Positions 7,701 to 10,099 of a stretch of DNA of 10,099 nt are shown in pieces. The notes beneath the pieces are model-generated. The model made no database searches and was not told the origin of the DNA. It saw only the letters and a program-made list of their open reading frames with translations. The translations under genes were made by a program, and so were the position numbers. The stretch covers positions 73,827 to 83,925 of the forward strand of contig NPFB01000206.1 of assembly GCA_014084085.1 (NCBI GenBank), given 5' to 3'. This DNA comes from Hondaea fermentalgiana. Taxonomy: Eukaryota; Sar; Bigyra; Thraustochytrida; Thraustochytriidae. Position 1 is the stretch's first letter. Each line of letters starts with the position of its first letter.

Positions 7701-7979
7701 ATTGGCGGGGAGCGCAAAGCGTAGTTTGCGCGCGTCTGTTCGACTGTGTATAATATCATATCTCGTGCGCAGCAAACTCGAGGCGGGCCGCCATCTTGCG
7801 CTTCCTGGAGGAAGGCACACTGCGGGCCCCGCACCAGGCCCTCCGCGACGACGCGCGGGCCAGAGCGCCACTGGACGCGGCAGAGAGGCCGCGGTCGACG
7901 CACGGCCGCCACAAATTCCCGCAGCGCGAGCCAGAGGGGGATAGCGAGGCGGCCCGTGATTGGCGGGGCCGCGCACGTG
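7701..7979. promoter_or_regulatory. Promoter-like motif cluster in the CpG-rich spacer
   Basis: Within 280 bp there are two identical ATTGGCGGGG words (7701-7710 and 7959-7968; an inverted CCAAT core joined to GCGGGG), an E-box/G-box CACGTG (7974-7979), a GCCGCCATCTTG element (7787-7798) that resembles the metazoan YY1 site read on the opposite strand, and an AT-rich GTGTATAATATCATATC patch (7747-7763). Such combinations mark CpG-type promoters in animals; transfer of that logic to this organism is an inference. No gene start can be assigned to it on either strand. Confidence 0.3.
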
Positions 7980-8354
7980 CCGCGGTGGTAAGATAGCGTC
8001 TGCTGCAGCTGCGTCTGCGCGGGAAAAGCCGGAGAGCGTCTCGAAGAATCCCAATGGCCAAGGCGATTGTTCATCTCGCAGCGCGCAGCGGCTGCGACCT
8101 CGTGCGCTCGAGGGCGGCGGCCTTGAGCGCGCAGCCCGGCTGCGCTCGGCGCGGGAGACGCGTGCGAGTTGTAAAGGGCGCGTGCATGAATTTCGCGGCA
8201 GCTTGCGAAGCTTGCTGGCTTGCGTCTGTCGGCTGGCACCGCGGGCAGCCACCAGTCATCCGACGCAGAGGTAGTGGCGGAGAGCAAGCATGGCACGCCG
8301 CGGCGACACACCGCGGCGGGAATCATGTAAAGCAACAAAACAGACGCTTACGTG

Positions 8355-8364
8355 CTATTTATAG
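8355..8364. promoter_or_regulatory. TATA-like palindrome CTATTTATAG
   Basis: A TATTTATA core stands out in GC-rich surroundings and would be an acceptable TATA box on either strand. It is 1.1 kb from the next confirmed start codon, so its connection with the second gene is doubtful. It is recorded because it is the clearest TATA-like word in the spacer. Confidence 0.25.
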
Positions 8365-8981
8365 TCAGCAAAAGAAAAAGAAGCAGGTGGAGCCGGAATT
8401 AGGCGCAGAGGGAGGGAGGACTGGAGAATAGAGCGACCAAGCGAATGGGGCGCCACATTCTCTCGCGTCTTCAAGCGAGGCGCGTTCGCGAGTCTCAGAC
8501 GCCGTGCGCACCACGCACGCGGGCGCGAACGTCACGGTACTTCTCGCTCGCTTCATGCGGGCGCGGCGACCAGCACTTGGCCGCTAGCCTGCCGTGATCC
8601 CAAGTCGGCTCTGCCAATGCGGTGACAGACGCAAAGAAGCAAAACAAAAGCGCCAGAAACCAGAGAATAAAAAATGCAAAAGCCAAAGCTGCTTCCTCCT
8701 TTTCCTTCCGAGGCGTCGCGTCGGGGGCTCGGACCTAGCCTTCTTCCGCTTTCCCCCCCTCTCCATCGACCGAGAGCAATGGAAAGCGCGGGGAAGAAGG
8801 AAAAGAAATGCGGCCGCCTCTGAGCGTCACGCGCCCGTACGGATCGCGTGCGGCTGCGGGAGGGCGCCAAGCAGGGCGCAGGGCCGGCCGCCGGGGGCGT
8901 GTGGGGCGCGCTGCGGGAAGGAGCCCGTGACGCGAGGGGGCGCCGCCGCTGCTGCGGCCAGGGGGCGCGAGGGGCGGGGAG

Positions 8982-9076
8982 CTTTTCTTTCTTACTTTCC
9001 CACCCTCCTCCCCTCTCCCCGACGCTCCCTCTCTGTCCCTCTGGCTCCGTCTGCCTTCTCCCTTTCTCTCTCTCTC
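8982..9076 (+). promoter_or_regulatory. Polypyrimidine tract upstream of gene 2
   Basis: About 95 bases are overwhelmingly C and T (CTTTTCTTTC..., CCTCCTCCCCTCTCCCC, ending in a CT dinucleotide run), just after GC-box-like GGGGCGGGG (8971-8979). It lies about 410 bp before the start codon, whereas the comparable tract of the first gene ends about 200 bp before its start. The repeated occurrence in front of both paralogues suggests a promoter-associated feature. Confidence 0.4.
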
Positions 9077-9173
9077 GGGCGGGCCGGCTAGCTGCGTCCG
9101 AGGCCACTCAATCAAGGGAAGCGAATTCAAATCATGCGCGAGACGCGGCAGGGCGGCAGCAGAAATCAAATCC

Positions 9174-9252
9174 CGATCGAGACGGTCGACGCCAGCGTCG
9201 ATCGATCGCTCGTCAGGTTGCTAGATTGCTAGCTTGCTAGATAGCTAGCTCG
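9174..9252. repeat. GATC-type and CTAG-type palindrome clusters upstream of gene 2
   Basis: CGATCG/GATCGATC words (9174-9208) are followed by GCTAGC/CTAG words (9219-9252). The same pair of microrepeat types is present upstream of the first gene at 343-363 and 582-629, in the opposite order and more widely spaced, and inside the 190-bp repeat copies. The repeated co-occurrence is the notable point; function is unknown. Confidence 0.6.
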
Positions 9253-9390
9253 ACACGCCTCGCCCGAAGGCGACGCGTGCCTCAGGTACGTCGAGCTCGC
9301 GACGTGCGCGTGCTCGCTTGCGCGCTCTTGTCCGAGAATGAAAAACAACAAGGAGCTCCGCATGACTAACTTATAGCCTGCATGTCCCCG

Positions 9391-9410
9391 TGATCGATCG
9401 ATTGGTCGCA
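9391..9410. promoter_or_regulatory. GATCGATCG...GTCGCA element close to gene 2 start
   Basis: GATCGATCG-ATTG-GTCGCA lies about 75-95 bp before the ATG of the second gene. The first gene has GATCGATCG-GTCGCA at 582-596, about 485 bp before its ATG. The shared flanking GTCGCA makes this more than a generic GATC run, but the distances differ and only two cases are available. Confidence 0.3.
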
Positions 9411-9485
9411 TGTACATTTACATATCAAACCACAGATTGCCTGCTGAGAAAGAAACAAGAGAAAAGGTAGTAGACGTCTGGCACC

Positions 9486-10099
9486 ATGCGCAGCGTCGCC
9501 ACCGCCGCCGTCGTGCTGAGCCTGGCGCTCTCCGCCCAGGCCCAGACCGACTCGTGCGAGATCACACTCGACACCATCGACTGGTCCACCACCAACCCGC
9601 TCGGCCTCTCCGGCTGCGGATCCACCCCTGTCTCTTTTGGCGGATGCTGCGGTAACGTCCTTCAGGATTCCGAGGACACCTGCAGCGTCGTTGTCTACGA
9701 GTCCGCAGCCTGTGAGGACAGTGACGAAGGCTGCGCGACTTATGTCCCCAACGCCACTGACTCCGTCACCTTCTCCTTCGAGTGGGCCTACTCCTCGACA
9801 GAGACCTGCTGCGAAAAGTGCAAGTGCTATGGTGATCCTCTCTGCGAGGCCTTCGATGGCACCACTGACCAGATGATCGAGTGCGATGGCCGCAACTTCA
9901 CCTCGTGCAAGATGGAGCAGTCCATCTGCCGCGAGCAGTTTGACCATGCCGGAAACCGCTGCAAGTGGCTCAAGGGCAACCTCAACTACCCGTGGTGGAA
10001 CTCCAACCTCGAGGACGGCTCGCCCTGCCAGGCCGACTACAACGTTTCCGGCCAGCTGGAGCTCCCCCTCCTCGAGATCGACGGCCTCTCCATGTCCAC
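9486..10099 (+). CDS. Secreted Cys-rich vWD-like protein, paralogue of gene 1 (5' part, 204 codons visible)
   Basis: The frame is open from ATG 9486 to the window edge, so the gene is truncated by the window and not by a lesion. An in-frame TAG at 9471-9473 and a CACC context before the ATG fix the start. Residues 1-19 are a signal peptide, likely cut after AQA, leaving QTDSC at the N terminus (gene 1: QLDSC). Visible features are CC at 108-109, GDP-x4-FDG (116-125), C-x4-DHAGN-x-C-x-W (148-161), GSPCQAD and three sequons (N89, N137, N186), all collinear with module 1 of the first gene. From 9801 to 10064 it matches 1447-1710 with 23 differences in 264 bases, whereas residues 20-105 share little beyond Cys positions. 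It lacks the Ser/Gly/Asp-rich insert. Whether it also has two modules cannot be seen. Function unknown; probably exported, as for its paralogue. Confidence 0.93.
   Translation, partial: MRSVATAAVVLSLALSAQAQTDSCEITLDTIDWSTTNPLGLSGCGSTPVSFGGCCGNVLQDSEDTCSVVVYESAACEDSDEGCATYVPNATDSVTFSFEWAYSSTETCCEKCKCYGDPLCEAFDGTTDQMIECDGRNFTSCKMEQSICREQFDHAGNRCKWLKGNLNYPWWNSNLEDGSPCQADYNVSGQLELPLLEIDGLSMS

Larger units (their letters stand above)
6661..9485. other. GC- and CpG-rich spacer upstream of gene 2
   Basis: From about 6730 the composition switches to very GC-rich (7201-7260 is 82% GC by hand count) with dense CpG. Long ORFs occur on both strands (285 aa at 6663-7520 plus; 384 aa at 7184-8338 minus), but they are Arg/Ala/Ser/Pro-rich, overlap one another, and show no domain, so I do not call them. 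The region carries (CTG)11, promoter-like motifs at 7701-7979, a TATA-like site at 8355, a pyrimidine tract and GATC/CTAG runs. It may include the distal promoter of the second gene, or the promoter of an unrecognised or intron-containing gene. Confidence 0.5.

Noticed and set aside
7184..8338. Minus-strand ORF of 384 codons in the GC-rich spacer
   Set aside because: It has low-complexity Arg/Ala/Ser/Pro composition, poly-Ser from the (CTG)11 run, no domain, and overlaps other equally open frames on both strands.

Overview
This is a eukaryotic window, probably from a unicellular protist with compact, intron-poor genes. I favour a thraustochytrid-like stramenopile; a haptophyte or another GC-rich alga is possible. 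The evidence is a 3.5-kb intronless gene with strongly G/C-ending codons, secretory signal peptides, ATG contexts with A at -3, no Shine-Dalgarno or operon structure, and long non-coding spacers rich in CGATCG, GCTAGC and polypyrimidine runs. The taxon is an inference; no marker gene is present.

Layout: (1) 1-1080 is a GC-rich upstream region with a CTAG run, a GATC run and a polypyrimidine tract. (2) 1081-4569 is a complete gene for a secreted, very Cys-rich protein of 1162 aa (68 Cys), built from two tandem modules of about 560-570 aa. Each module carries a GDP-x4-FDG motif reminiscent of von Willebrand type D domains and a signature C-x4-DHAGN-x-C-x-W. (3) 4570-6660 is an AT-richer spacer. 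It starts 15 nt after the stop codon with a 127-bp perfect-length tandem duplication, followed by a second, dispersed direct repeat of about 190 bp (5148-5337 and 5362-5547). I see no convincing gene in it. (4) About 6660-9485 is a very GC- and CpG-rich spacer with (CTG)11, promoter-like motifs, another polypyrimidine tract and further GATC/CTAG clusters. Its long ORFs look like composition artefacts. (5) 9486-10099 is the 5' part of a second gene, cut by the window edge. It is a paralogue of the first, in the same orientation.

The two genes belong to one secreted protein family and are probably members of a tandem array. They share a signal peptide ending in AQA, the Cys pattern, and an 88-codon block that is about 91% identical in DNA. 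The sequence before that block is strongly diverged. Function is unknown. An extracellular matrix, cell-surface, adhesive or scale role is conceivable from the Cys-rich, N-glycosylatable, vWD-like character, but is not shown by the sequence.
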